DNA of 64,000 nt. Origin: Halochromatium roseum (GTDB lineage Bacteria; Pseudomonadota; Gammaproteobacteria; Chromatiales; Chromatiaceae). The translations under genes were made by a program, and so were the position numbers. Numbering within the stretch: the first letter of the stretch is position 1; every line of letters begins with the position of its first letter. The notes beneath the pieces were generated by a model. That model was not told the origin of the DNA. It worked only from the letters and a program-made list of their open reading frames with translations, and did no database searches. Below, one piece after another: positions 17,920 to 25,173 of the stretch. The stretch covers positions 186,001 to 250,000 of the forward strand of contig NZ_NHSH01000061.1 in the NCBI RefSeq assembly GCF_016653315.1. The letters are read 5' to 3'.

Positions 17920-18870
17920 ATGTACAGTCGATTTTCAATGGCTGTTGGCCTTAGTCTCGTAGGTTGTTCTACCCTGCTTGGATACGAAACAGCTACGGCA
18001 GGCGTCATCAGGCACGACAGAACGGATGACTTGTACAAAAATCTTGCTGCCGAGGAAAGCTACTCCGGCGTCGGCGACATGTTAATTACCCGAACCGGCG
18101 CAACCTACCGGTGTTCAGGCACTTTGATCGGTTCCAGTTGGGTACTGACTGCCGCGCACTGTATTGATGGAGAAGACATTACAGGAGGCGTCACCTTCGA
18201 CGTTGGAGGCCAAATCTACAACGGCGGGCAACGTATCGTTCACGAAAATTGGGATGACGATGCATGGTCAGGATGGGACATCGCGCTTCTGGAACTCACC
18301 AGCGAGGTCAGTGGAGTAACCATTGCTGAGCTATATGCCGGAACCTCAGAGCTGGGGATGGTTGGAACAAATGTGGGTTTTGGTTCAACTGGTGTCGGGA
18401 ATGAGGGATACATGAGTGGAACATCCGGGACGAAACGCGCTGGACAAAATGTTGTTGATGAGACGAACTCGAATCAACAGATCTTATTACAAGACTTCGA
18501 TAACCCTGACGATAGTACAGACAACTGGTTTGGGGACCCGAATCCGCTCAACCTCGAATATCTGATCGCTCCAGGTGACAGTGGCGGTGGTTTGTTTATC
18601 GAAGAAGCGGGCAATACGTACCTGGCTGGCGTTCATTCCTTTTTTGGATGGGATAATCTCACTGATCGTCCTGGTACCGCTGGCTATGGTCATATTGCCG
18701 GATCAACACGGGTTTCGAGTTTCACCAGCTGGATTTCCAACATCATGTCCCCCAACGTAACCGCAGTCCCAGAACCCGGCCCCCTGTCGCTAATGCTAAT
18801 CGGCGGGGTCCTGTTAGGTTTGTGGCCAAGAAACAAAAACCCGCAACGGCGGAAGCACATTGCGGGTTAG
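17920..18870 (+). CDS. Secreted trypsin-like serine protease with PEP-CTERM tail
   Basis: A 316-residue exported S1-family protease. The signal peptide spans about residues 1-27; LVGC within it resembles a lipobox but is followed by a standard cleavage region, ATAGVIRH. The catalytic triad is visible: His in LTAAHC, Asp in WDIALLEL and Ser in PGDSGGGL. The C-terminus is VPEPGPLSLMLIGGVLLGLW followed by a long basic tail, a PEP-CTERM signal. TAGGAG precedes the ATG. It would be anchored or released at the cell surface and could process other surface proteins. Codons near the stop form half of a perfect inverted repeat (18838-18868). Confidence 0.9.
   Translation: MYSRFSMAVGLSLVGCSTLLGYETATAGVIRHDRTDDLYKNLAAEESYSGVGDMLITRTGATYRCSGTLIGSSWVLTAAHCIDGEDITGGVTFDVGGQIYNGGQRIVHENWDDDAWSGWDIALLELTSEVSGVTIAELYAGTSELGMVGTNVGFGSTGVGNEGYMSGTSGTKRAGQNVVDETNSNQQILLQDFDNPDDSTDNWFGDPNPLNLEYLIAPGDSGGGLFIEEAGNTYLAGVHSFFGWDNLTDRPGTAGYGHIAGSTRVSSFTSWISNIMSPNVTAVPEPGPLSLMLIGGVLLGLWPRNKNPQRRKHIAG
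18838..18868. repeat. Perfect inverted repeat overlapping the protease stop
   Basis: AACCCGCAA at 18838-18846 and TTGCGGGTT at 18860-18868 form a 9-bp stem with a 13-base loop; the TAG stop begins in the second arm. There is no T run after it, so it is a transcript-end hairpin rather than a standard terminator. It separates two convergent PEP-CTERM genes. Confidence 0.55.
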
Positions 18871-18918
18871 AGAAGCGTAAGCGGAGTAGGCGCGGAAACT
18901 TAAGCGCCCCCGCTACAA

Positions 18919-19929
18919 TCAAGCGCGCCTTAAGCTGCGCCTTGTGTAGAGACCGGCGAAGGCCGCGGCCATCAGCAAAAGCGTTGATGGTTCCGGAATC
19001 TCGTTATCGGTGAGTACGGTGGGTGGATCGTGTGCCCAGATCCCAACGTGAGACAAATCTTGATTGTTTATGACTCCTGTATTCCACGACCCCGTAAAAT
19101 AGTAGACAGTATCACCGAGACTGATGTCGAGTCCATCGTCAATCAGGTCCCAAAAATTGAAATCAAAAACAGCCCAGCTTGGATCACTTTTATTACTGCC
19201 TTTAAGCACGAACGTTAGATGATCGAAAAGTGCTGGCCTACCAAGCGCTGCTGTCGCAGCATCAATGGCTGTAGGATCAACGAACAAGGACCAATCACCA
19301 CTATTGTTGAATGATAAGTCGATAAAATCATTCAAGTTAAACACTGTGCCATCGGCCGCGGTAATAGAGCTGTAGCTATCGTCGCTGATCCACTCTCCTG
19401 AATTATCATTTTCAGAGTTTGCCAAGGAAATCCATCCAACCGTCTCTTCATCGACCCAAGAGTCGTTAGAATTGGTAAGAAACAGGTTCGGATCGAGGTA
19501 ATAGGTTGTTTTCGTGCCTTTTTTATTATGTTGGAGAGTTTCTCCATTTAGTAATCCTTCATACAGCAAGCCGGTGTTCGGGCTTGGATCTTTCCCCCAG
19601 TCGTTATCGGGTGTCTCGATACCGATAAAACTCGTTGAATTTATCGGATAACCCAAACCCGTCAATGGATCGTCGCTAATTATAAAATCCCCGTTTGTGT
19701 CAATGCCTAATATCGGGAATATTCCAGTGATTTGGACATCCGATGCTTCCAAACCCGTGCTGTTAATCACAACCGGCGTGGCGTCATCGAAATTACCTTC
19801 GAACAATGTTCCGAAACTGGCCCCGCTAAACAGCATAGACCCGATGGCAGTGATAAGGATGGTTGATCTCATAGAAAATCTCGCTAAAGATGGTCTAGTA
19901 GTGAACATGTGTGTGGGTGGGGTTGCCAT
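18919..19929 (-). CDS. PEP-CTERM sorting-domain secreted protein
   Basis: Exported protein of 317-336 residues, function unknown. The mature region is rich in Asp, Asn, Ser and aromatics, with calcium-site-like DTNGDFIISDD. The C-terminal tail IPEPSTLLLMAAAFAGLYTRRS is a clear PEP-CTERM signal. The start is uncertain: ATG 19929 (weak GAG 6 bases upstream) gives a long n-region, while ATG 19872 gives a textbook signal peptide (MRSTILITAIGSMLFSGASFG). Both lie downstream of the sigma-54 start predicted near 19992. A cluster of five phased TGACA words lies further upstream. Confidence 0.83.
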   Translation of the reverse strand: MATPPTHMFTTRPSLARFSMRSTILITAIGSMLFSGASFGTLFEGNFDDATPVVINSTGLEASDVQITGIFPILGIDTNGDFIISDDPLTGLGYPINSTSFIGIETPDNDWGKDPSPNTGLLYEGLLNGETLQHNKKGTKTTYYLDPNLFLTNSNDSWVDEETVGWISLANSENDNSGEWISDDSYSSITAADGTVFNLNDFIDLSFNNSGDWSLFVDPTAIDAATAALGRPALFDHLTFVLKGSNKSDPSWAVFDFNFWDLIDDGLDISLGDTVYYFTGSWNTGVINNQDLSHVGIWAHDPPTVLTDNEIPEPSTLLLMAAAFAGLYTRRSLRRA

Positions 19930-20001
19930 AGTCTTCTCAAAAAGTCAGTCAGGTGGCGCGCAGTGATCCGCTCGTCTAGCAACCTTTAAAGGGTATTATA
20001 A

Positions 20002-20017
20002 AGCAAAAAACTTGCCA
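20002..20017 (-). promoter_or_regulatory. Sigma-54 promoter of PEP-CTERM gene 18919-19929
   Basis: The minus strand reads TGGCAAGTTTTTTGCT: TGGCA and TTGCT with GG-N10-GC spacing; the T stretch before the -12 element is common in strong sigma-54 promoters. Predicted start near 19992. Confidence 0.8.
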
Positions 20018-20101
20018 CAACCAACTCTAAATGTGCTAACTAACTGATATTATTTATAAAACAAAAGACAATCTTTTTTTCTCAGAGGCCCCGACTACCT
20101 G

Positions 20102-20150
20102 TGACAGGCTATCCTGACAAATAGTGACAAAAACTGACATTGATGTGACA
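20102..20150. promoter_or_regulatory. Five helically phased TGACA half-sites
   Basis: TGACA begins at 20102, 20115, 20125, 20135 and 20146, steps of 13, 10, 10 and 11 bp, so four lie on one helix face. The array is centred about 134 bp upstream of the predicted sigma-54 start. One pair (20123-20139) resembles the 17-bp dyad box. Probable activator-binding array; the identity of the protein is inference. Confidence 0.5.
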
Positions 20151-20208
20151 TTTTCTCGATACAAAAAGGATTAGGCCGCGCCTTCAGCAATGATCCGACG
20201 TTGCGCTG

Positions 20209-20952
20209 TCAGGGATCATTCAGCCCAATGCCTAAATCCTCGGCAATCGCGTCTAGCAGTGCACGCAGTGGCGCCCCGAGATGCTCGAAGAGCATGGAAC
20301 GAGACAAGTAAAAAGGCGCTCGCGCACCGTGAAACTCCACCACTTCACCGATCTGCTCGAAGAAGATACCGCCATAATGCAAGTGTCGAGCTAGTCGTGG
20401 CTCCATCATCGCGTAGACTGCAGATAGACCATGCGACAACCCAACCGTTGCGGCGGCCAGATAGAGTCCTAGCGCGATGTGCGGGAAGCGGCGGCGATCG
20501 GTCTGCGTCCACTGGAAGACGTCCGGTCCACCATCGGGTGTGTTGCGCTCTCCTGGTCGGCGCCGGAACCGCTCGGTCAGCGCGAGACGCGAGATTTCTC
20601 CATACATCCCTTTCGGCACCATGAGCGGACTGTGTTCAGAGTTATACTGGCGGCTGTCGTAGTGGGCCGTCAGCGGTAGACAAGGCTCGGGGCTGTCAGG
20701 CCGGGTAGTCACCAGGCGCACGGTACCCGCATCTAGGCCTGAGGGACGATGGATAAGGATGCAATGCAGCGAGGCATCGTCGAACTCGTCCTTCTCCAGG
20801 CCGTCCGGAAAACGATCCGGACTCTCCCAACCGAGTTCCTGGCAATAGACCTGGTACCTGAGTTGATAGGCCCGCCGGCGCAACTCGTCGGTGTCGGCAT
20901 AGAGCACTTGGAAATATTCGCGGTAGGGTGTGACCAAGTCGGTATCGGACAT
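20209..20952 (-). CDS. PEP-CTERM/exosortase system-associated acyltransferase
   Basis: A 247-residue protein matching the exosortase-associated acyltransferase family (TIGR03694-like), a branch of the FeeM/autoinducer synthase GNAT fold. LRRRAYQLRYQVYCQELGWE at the N-terminus, DAGTVRLV in the central strand, EISRLALTERFRRR, and a C-terminal half with HLHYGGIFFEQIGE are the recognisable blocks. The family co-occurs with exosortase/PEP-CTERM systems and is predicted to attach an acyl chain to an amino group of an unknown small molecule or protein. It stands alone on the minus strand between two PEP-CTERM genes. A 17-bp dyad box lies 320 bp upstream with only a weak sigma-54-like site between. 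Confidence 0.88.
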   Translation of the reverse strand: MSDTDLVTPYREYFQVLYADTDELRRRAYQLRYQVYCQELGWESPDRFPDGLEKDEFDDASLHCILIHRPSGLDAGTVRLVTTRPDSPEPCLPLTAHYDSRQYNSEHSPLMVPKGMYGEISRLALTERFRRRPGERNTPDGGPDVFQWTQTDRRRFPHIALGLYLAAATVGLSHGLSAVYAMMEPRLARHLHYGGIFFEQIGEVVEFHGARAPFYLSRSMLFEHLGAPLRALLDAIAEDLGIGLNDP

Positions 20953-21274
20953 GCGTGGCCCCTATCGGTGAGACTGTTCGCGGGCTGGATTCAGGAGTGC
21001 TGGACCGCAATGATTCTTACACATCTTTGAGCTGGGTGCTGGCCAAAGATGCGCGACTCGCCGCGTTGCGGGCGATGCGCGGAAGACAAGACCGTGGCAC
21101 ACCCAGCAGATCCAGTCGTCGCATCAACCGGCGTGACGCCAAGCGCTCAAGAGACACTTGAATCGGGAAAAGCCGTCGTTGCGAACGGCCTTGCTCACGT
21201 TAGCGGCCCCAACGGGATGGCCCGCCAGCGTGGTTTGGATCTTCTATCCGTTGCGTCTAACGGGTAGGCAACAG
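20953..21274. other. Upstream region of the acyltransferase gene, no gene seen
   Basis: No supported coding sequence. On the minus strand, 21030-21045 reads TGGCCAGCACCCAGCT: correct GG-N10-GC spacing but a poor -12 half (CAGCT), so it is only a weak sigma-54 candidate. If used, it would start near 21020, 68 bases before the acyltransferase ATG. Confidence 0.3.
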
Positions 21275-21291
21275 TGTAAAAGATTCTGACA
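21275..21291 (+). promoter_or_regulatory. 17-bp dyad box (predicted PrsR site)
   Basis: TGTAAAAGATTCTGACA, inside a longer near-palindrome with CAGTGT/ACACTG ends. It lies beyond the terminator of the PEP-CTERM gene at 21391 and upstream of the acyltransferase, so that gene is the possible target. Confidence 0.5.
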
Positions 21292-21345
21292 CTGTTGACG
21301 GGCGGATTCCGGTTGGTGAGGGGCAGCGACAGCGCTGGGTTCAGG

Positions 21346-21377
21346 AAAAAAAGCCCCCCGGAGATCCGGGGGACTTT
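21346..21377 (-). terminator. Rho-independent terminator of PEP-CTERM gene 21391-21999
   Basis: On the minus strand, stem CCCCCGG/CCGGGGG followed by GCTTTTTTT, starting 14 bases after the stop codon; the opposite flank is also A/T-rich. Confidence 0.88.
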
Positions 21378-21390
21378 TGCGCACTCGACT

Positions 21391-21999
21391 TTAAGCAGAC
21401 TTACGACGACGAGCCGCGCCTAAGCCGATCAAGCCCATGCCGAGGAGGGCAAGGGTGGTGGGTTCCGGAACAGGGTTCGAAAAAGGAGGCGTACCCCAAG
21501 AGAAGGAATACGATATGGAACCACCAACAGACTGAGCGGAGAAGGCAATAGCTGCAGTTTGGGTGTCATAAAAATTGGTAGTATCTCGGAATTCACCGGT
21601 ACCGTAGAGATTCATAAAGTTTGGTTCGCTTACATTACGAACCAGCGTATCCAGGTCAAACTGGAATCTATTTCCAGCCCCCCAGGTCAAAAAGTTGGTA
21701 ATTGGATTAAAGGTTGTGATCGCCAAGGGTAGACTAATGGTACCTGCAGAGGGAACACTAAAGTCGGCATTTGTAAAGAAATCATTATCTTCGCCAAGGT
21801 ATGTTGGATCAATACCCGTCACTCCAAAGAGCAAAGAAGCGGAAGTAATTGAATCTGCAGTGTTCAAATTACCACCCGTGATGGTTACAGGCCCGTTAAG
21901 ACCTGCTGCAGCAAAGGTTCCATTCAGAGGAACCGCAGTCGCGCTTAAGGGTAACAAAGCGCTAACAGCCAATAGACCGGAAATCAGATAGTTTTTCAT
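21391..21999 (-). CDS. PEP-CTERM sorting-domain secreted protein
   Basis: A 202-residue exported protein of unknown function. Signal peptide MKNYLISGLLAVSALLPLSATA, a mature part rich in Asn, Thr and Phe without Cys, and the tail VPEPTTLALLGMGLIGLGAARRR (PEP motif, helix, basic end). It is transcribed alone: a sigma-54 promoter sits about 90 bp upstream, three 17-bp boxes lie beyond it, and a strong terminator follows. The predicted leader is about 78 nt. The combination suggests PrsR/RpoN-controlled expression and export to the cell surface through an exosortase encoded elsewhere. Confidence 0.88.
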   Translation of the reverse strand: MKNYLISGLLAVSALLPLSATAVPLNGTFAAAGLNGPVTITGGNLNTADSITSASLLFGVTGIDPTYLGEDNDFFTNADFSVPSAGTISLPLAITTFNPITNFLTWGAGNRFQFDLDTLVRNVSEPNFMNLYGTGEFRDTTNFYDTQTAAIAFSAQSVGGSISYSFSWGTPPFSNPVPEPTTLALLGMGLIGLGAARRRKSA

Positions 22000-22086
22000 G
22001 GTAAGTCTCGCGTGAAATTAAGTGGCCAGGGGTTGTTAAGACGAACTCTTGTGCTTTCAGCCATCGCACCTAGGCACTTCCCCCAA

Positions 22087-22102
22087 AGCACACCTCATGC
22101 CA
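22087..22102 (-). promoter_or_regulatory. Sigma-54 promoter of PEP-CTERM gene 21391-21999
   Basis: The minus strand reads TGGCATGAGGTGTGCT: TGGCATG and TGCT with exact GG-N10-GC spacing; one mismatch in the -12 half (GTGC for TTGC). Predicted start near 22077. Confidence 0.75.
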
Positions 22103-22176
22103 AAAATAAATATATCTATAATTTCAAGTACTTAATAAATTTAACGACCAGAAAGCACCCTGCGAAAACCCAATGT

Positions 22177-22193
22177 TGTAAAGAATCCCGACA
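22177..22193 (+). promoter_or_regulatory. 17-bp dyad box, proximal (predicted PrsR site)
   Basis: TGTAAAGAATCCCGACA; centre about 108 bp upstream of the start predicted for the PEP-CTERM gene at 21391-21999. Confidence 0.6.
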
Positions 22194-22342
22194 CTCACCC
22201 CCGCCACCCGGGGTCAAACGCCGTTGTTCGCGTCGCTTTTTGCCCCCTCAGACCGCGCCCAATCGCCAATTTGCCGGGGGCTCGACAATCATGTCATTGT
22301 TTCAAAAGGTAAAAAATTTTCTCGCCCCCCTGCTTTTACAAG

Positions 22343-22359
22343 CGTAAAGAATCCTGACA
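22343..22359 (+). promoter_or_regulatory. 17-bp dyad box, middle (predicted PrsR site)
   Basis: CGTAAAGAATCCTGACA; differs from the consensus only at the first base. It lies 166 bp beyond the proximal box. Confidence 0.5.
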
Positions 22360-22510
22360 CTTTGGCCGGATGCTGGCGGAACACCTGAAGCCATCCGTGG
22401 TTGAAAAACCTCACCACGAACGGCATCAGGCGAGGACAAAGGCTGTATCACAGGGCAATCTGACCAGAAACCCCAGATCATGACGGGGTCGTCACCCGTC
22501 ACGGCCGGGG

Positions 22511-22527
22511 TGTAAAAAAAACTGACA
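22511..22527 (+). promoter_or_regulatory. 17-bp dyad box, distal
   Basis: TGTAAAAAAAACTGACA, identical to the box at 32044-32060. It is 168 bp beyond the middle box and abuts a Uma2 gene fragment, so it may mark a recombination edge as well as a binding site. Confidence 0.45.
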
Positions 22528-22532
22528 TCTTG

Positions 22533-22613
22533 GAGACGCTGGCTTCGCTGCAAGACCCGCTCAGGCTGATGCCGCGATCTGAACCGGAGCCTGATCTGAT
22601 GCTACTGCGCCCG
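22533..22613 (+). pseudogene. Uma2-family endonuclease fragment
   Basis: About 27 codons read SLQDPLRLMPRSEPEPDLMLLRP, closely matching the middle of the intact Uma2 gene at 24504 (SVQNPLTLQPRSEPEPDLMLLRP). Both ends of the gene are missing: the 5' side runs into a 17-bp box and the 3' side into a DUF433 remnant on the other strand. This is a decayed partial copy, not an expressed gene. Confidence 0.7.
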
Positions 22614-22614
22614 T

Positions 22615-22751
22615 TGCTTGCCCAACTTCCGGGCGCCGGCCGCGAGCAAACGGGTCATCGTACCCACGGTGATCCGAACCCCGCGGATGCAGGGTTTTCC
22701 ACCCATCTTTCCTGGGTCGAGGGTCATGCGATCAAGCTCTGGAGAGCTCAT
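22615..22751 (-). pseudogene. DUF433-domain antitoxin-like gene, truncated
   Basis: The minus-strand frame from ATG 22751 (GGAGAT just upstream) reads MSSPELDRMTLDPGKMGGKPCIRG followed by VRITVGTMTRLLAAG, the typical first ~40 residues of DUF433 proteins, and then loses similarity (ARKLGKQRAQ) where the Uma2 fragment begins. The family is usually 70-80 residues and often pairs with a PIN-like toxin; neither the C-terminal helix nor a partner is present. It is probably inactive through deletion. Confidence 0.65.
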
Positions 22752-22860
22752 CTTGCCATCTCCGTTGGATGCGACCGGAGCGCCCATGGCGTCTCCACCG
22801 AGATCTGGTTCTGGAACCTGCAGCGGTGGTTTGGATGATACTGAAACCTGGCCGACCAGC

Positions 22861-24435
22861 TCAGGCGCGGATCAGCCGCACTGCGCGGCCAGCGGGTGTG
22901 CTGGTTAGGCTGCTTGCCAGGCGCTCGGCGAGCGGTGGCGCCTCGGGGCGGCGGTCGAAGATGATCAGCCAGCCGCTGTTCAGCGCCAAGCGGGCCAGGT
23001 AGCCATCGAGCTGCGCCAGGCCTTCCGTCAGTGGATCGGGCGCGCCAGGGCGCCAGACCTTCAGCTCGATCCCAAGCACCAGCGCGCGGTAGGTCAGGCA
23101 CAGGTCCATGCGGCCGCGCCCGATGGCGTATTCGCGCTCTAGGCTGCCCTCGCCATTGACGACCCGCTGCAGAAAGGCCATCAGCACTAGATGCGGGGCG
23201 ATTTCGTGATAGGGCGCGCTGCCGAGTAGGGCCTCGCCGTGCTGGCGCCAGAAGCTGAGGAAGGCGTTGAGCAGGGCGTCCGGATCGAGGTTGCCAGCGG
23301 CATCGAGCCAACTCGGGCGGATGTGCGGCAGGGAGTCCATGGGTCCGCTGGCGAGGGTGCGTGGCAGCACTTCACGGTAGATCGGGTTGGCGATCTCCAG
23401 GCTGCCGCCATTGACGCGCCGCAACAGTCCCAGGTCGACCAAATAATCACGCTCGTCGACGGGGATCACATCCATTGCGGTGCCGGCCAGCATGGGCTCG
23501 ATGATGCGCCGCACCCGCGGCTCGCGCAGCTTGTCGGCGAGCTGATCGAGATGGGTGACGCGGCGCAGGATCAGCTGCTCTTTTGCCTGATCGATCAGCG
23601 CCCGGTTGATAGGCTGGGTGCGGTCGCGACCCTCGGGCATCCGGAAGCAGGATTCATAGGCGAGCGCATTGACGAGCCAGGGCTGGCCTTGGGTCAGATG
23701 CCAGACCCGCTCGACGGCCTCGGGGGTGAATGGCTGCCCGGTTTCCAAGCTGTGCTCGCCGAGCAGCGTCTTGACTTCTTCGGGGTGAAAATCCCCCAGT
23801 CGTAGGGACTCGGCTTTGATGTTGAATGCACTGCCACCGGTGATGGGCTCCGCCTCGGAACTGGCGTGGATGCGGTAATCGCGCAGATCGCGTACGCCAC
23901 AGAGCACCAAGGTGCTCGGGAAGGCGCTGGGGCGCTGACGGTAGCCGGCGCGCAACTGTCGCAGTAGCGAGACCAGGGTATCGCCGACCAGCGCGTCGAC
24001 CTCGTCGAGAAAGAGGACTAGGGGCCGCTCGGAGCGCTCACACCAGCGGGTCAGAAAGGCGCGTAGGGCACGCGTTGGGGCGTTGTGCGCCAGCACGTCT
24101 TCTGCCAGTTCCGCGAGGCCCTGCTCGCCCGTATCCAGGCATGCTTCGGCGGCGATGGTCTGCACGATGTCGGTCATCGCCAGTGCGAGGTTTTCGCGTG
24201 CAGCCTGGGCGGTTTCGAGATTGGCATAGACCGCCAGATAGCGGCCCTCGCGGTTGAGGTAGTCCATCAAGGCCAGCAGGCAACTGGTCTTGCCGGTCTG
24301 GCGTGGTGCGTGCAGCAGGAAATATTTTTTCTGCTCGATTAGGGCGAGCACGTCGTCAAGATCCCAGCGTTGCAGCGGCGGCAAGACGTAATGGTCTTCG
24401 GCCCGCACCGGGCCTTCGGTGTTGAAAAATCGCAT
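22861..24435 (-). CDS. AAA-family ATPase with C-terminal PD-(D/E)XK nuclease-like domain
   Basis: A 524-residue protein. N-terminal P-loop domain: APRQTGKTS (Walker A, about residue 45) and LVLFLDEVDAL (Walker B, about 144), then a winged-helix-like middle (DYLVDLGLLRR, NPIYREVLPR). The C-terminal ~110 residues carry a nuclease-like core, GRMDLCLTYRALVLGIELKVWR, with the spaced Asp and ExK of PD-(D/E)XK folds. This architecture is common in multicopy families of Chromatiales and cyanobacteria; the function is unknown, possibly defence or mobile-element related. The ATG at 24435 is preferred to GTG 24438. It is divergent from the Uma2 gene. Confidence 0.82.
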   Translation of the reverse strand: MRFFNTEGPVRAEDHYVLPPLQRWDLDDVLALIEQKKYFLLHAPRQTGKTSCLLALMDYLNREGRYLAVYANLETAQAARENLALAMTDIVQTIAAEACLDTGEQGLAELAEDVLAHNAPTRALRAFLTRWCERSERPLVLFLDEVDALVGDTLVSLLRQLRAGYRQRPSAFPSTLVLCGVRDLRDYRIHASSEAEPITGGSAFNIKAESLRLGDFHPEEVKTLLGEHSLETGQPFTPEAVERVWHLTQGQPWLVNALAYESCFRMPEGRDRTQPINRALIDQAKEQLILRRVTHLDQLADKLREPRVRRIIEPMLAGTAMDVIPVDERDYLVDLGLLRRVNGGSLEIANPIYREVLPRTLASGPMDSLPHIRPSWLDAAGNLDPDALLNAFLSFWRQHGEALLGSAPYHEIAPHLVLMAFLQRVVNGEGSLEREYAIGRGRMDLCLTYRALVLGIELKVWRPGAPDPLTEGLAQLDGYLARLALNSGWLIIFDRRPEAPPLAERLASSLTSTPAGRAVRLIRA

Positions 24436-24503
24436 CACTGGAATTGCACACCTGATACTGTTATCCGCGCTATCGCCTGTTTCCTATCGACCGGAGGTCT
24501 ACC

Positions 24504-25088
24504 ATGCCTGTTGTCGAAGCCGAACCCATCATCACAGAAGCGCGTCCGATCTTTCCATTGAGCGTGGATGCCTACCATCAGATGATCCGCGCTGGCATCT
24601 TCGATGAAGACGACCGCGTCGAACTGATTGACGGAGCGCTGCGTGCCACGCCACCGATCAAACCCGATCATGCCGGGAAGAACAAGCGGCTGAACCGACT
24701 GCTGAACCTGCGTGTCGGGGACGAGGCGCTGGTCTCCGTGCAGAATCCGCTCACGCTGCAGCCCCGTTCGGAGCCTGAGCCGGACCTGATGCTGCTACGA
24801 CCGCGCGATGACTTCTACGAAGGCGCGAATCCCACGCCGGCCGATACGCTGTTGGTGATCGAGATCTGCGATAGCTCGCTGCGCTACGACCGCGAGGTCA
24901 AGGTGCCTCTGTATGCGGCTCACGGCGTTCCTGAGGTCTGGCTGGTCGACCTCCAGCATCGGCGCCTGGAGCTGTATCGGGAGCCCGGCGCTGACGACTA
25001 TCGGCTGGTCCTGCGACCCGGCCCGGGCGAGGTCGTGGCGCCGCTGCTGCTGCCGAGTCTGCGCATTCGCGTTGACGAGTTCTGGTAG
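24504..25088 (+). CDS. Uma2 family endonuclease (DUF820)
   Basis: A 194-residue protein of the Uma2/DUF820 family, a PD-(D/E)XK nuclease-like fold widespread in cyanobacteria and purple bacteria. Blocks seen: SVDAYHQMIRAGIFDEDDRVELIDG, SEPEPDLMLLRP (active-site Asp), LLVIEICDSSLRYDREVKVPLYA (Glu and Lys of the core) and VPEVWLVDL. GGAGGT lies before the ATG. The biological role is unproven. A fragment of a second copy sits at 22533-22613, on the far side of the AAA-nuclease gene. Confidence 0.87.
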   Translation: MPVVEAEPIITEARPIFPLSVDAYHQMIRAGIFDEDDRVELIDGALRATPPIKPDHAGKNKRLNRLLNLRVGDEALVSVQNPLTLQPRSEPEPDLMLLRPRDDFYEGANPTPADTLLVIEICDSSLRYDREVKVPLYAAHGVPEVWLVDLQHRRLELYREPGADDYRLVLRPGPGEVVAPLLLPSLRIRVDEFW

Positions 25089-25173
25089 CAACCAGAGCGG
25101 CCAAGGCACAGCGCATCCAAGTCGTTTCCGGTTGTCGGCTTAGGCGAAGGTGAGACTTACTTAAACTGCCTCA

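Noticed and set aside
22177-22527. 17-bp boxes as terminal repeats of an insertion sequence or miniature element
   Set aside because: No transposase, no paired ends at fixed distance and no target duplications seen; their distance from sigma-54 promoters fits regulator sites better. Not fully excluded for the copy at 22511.
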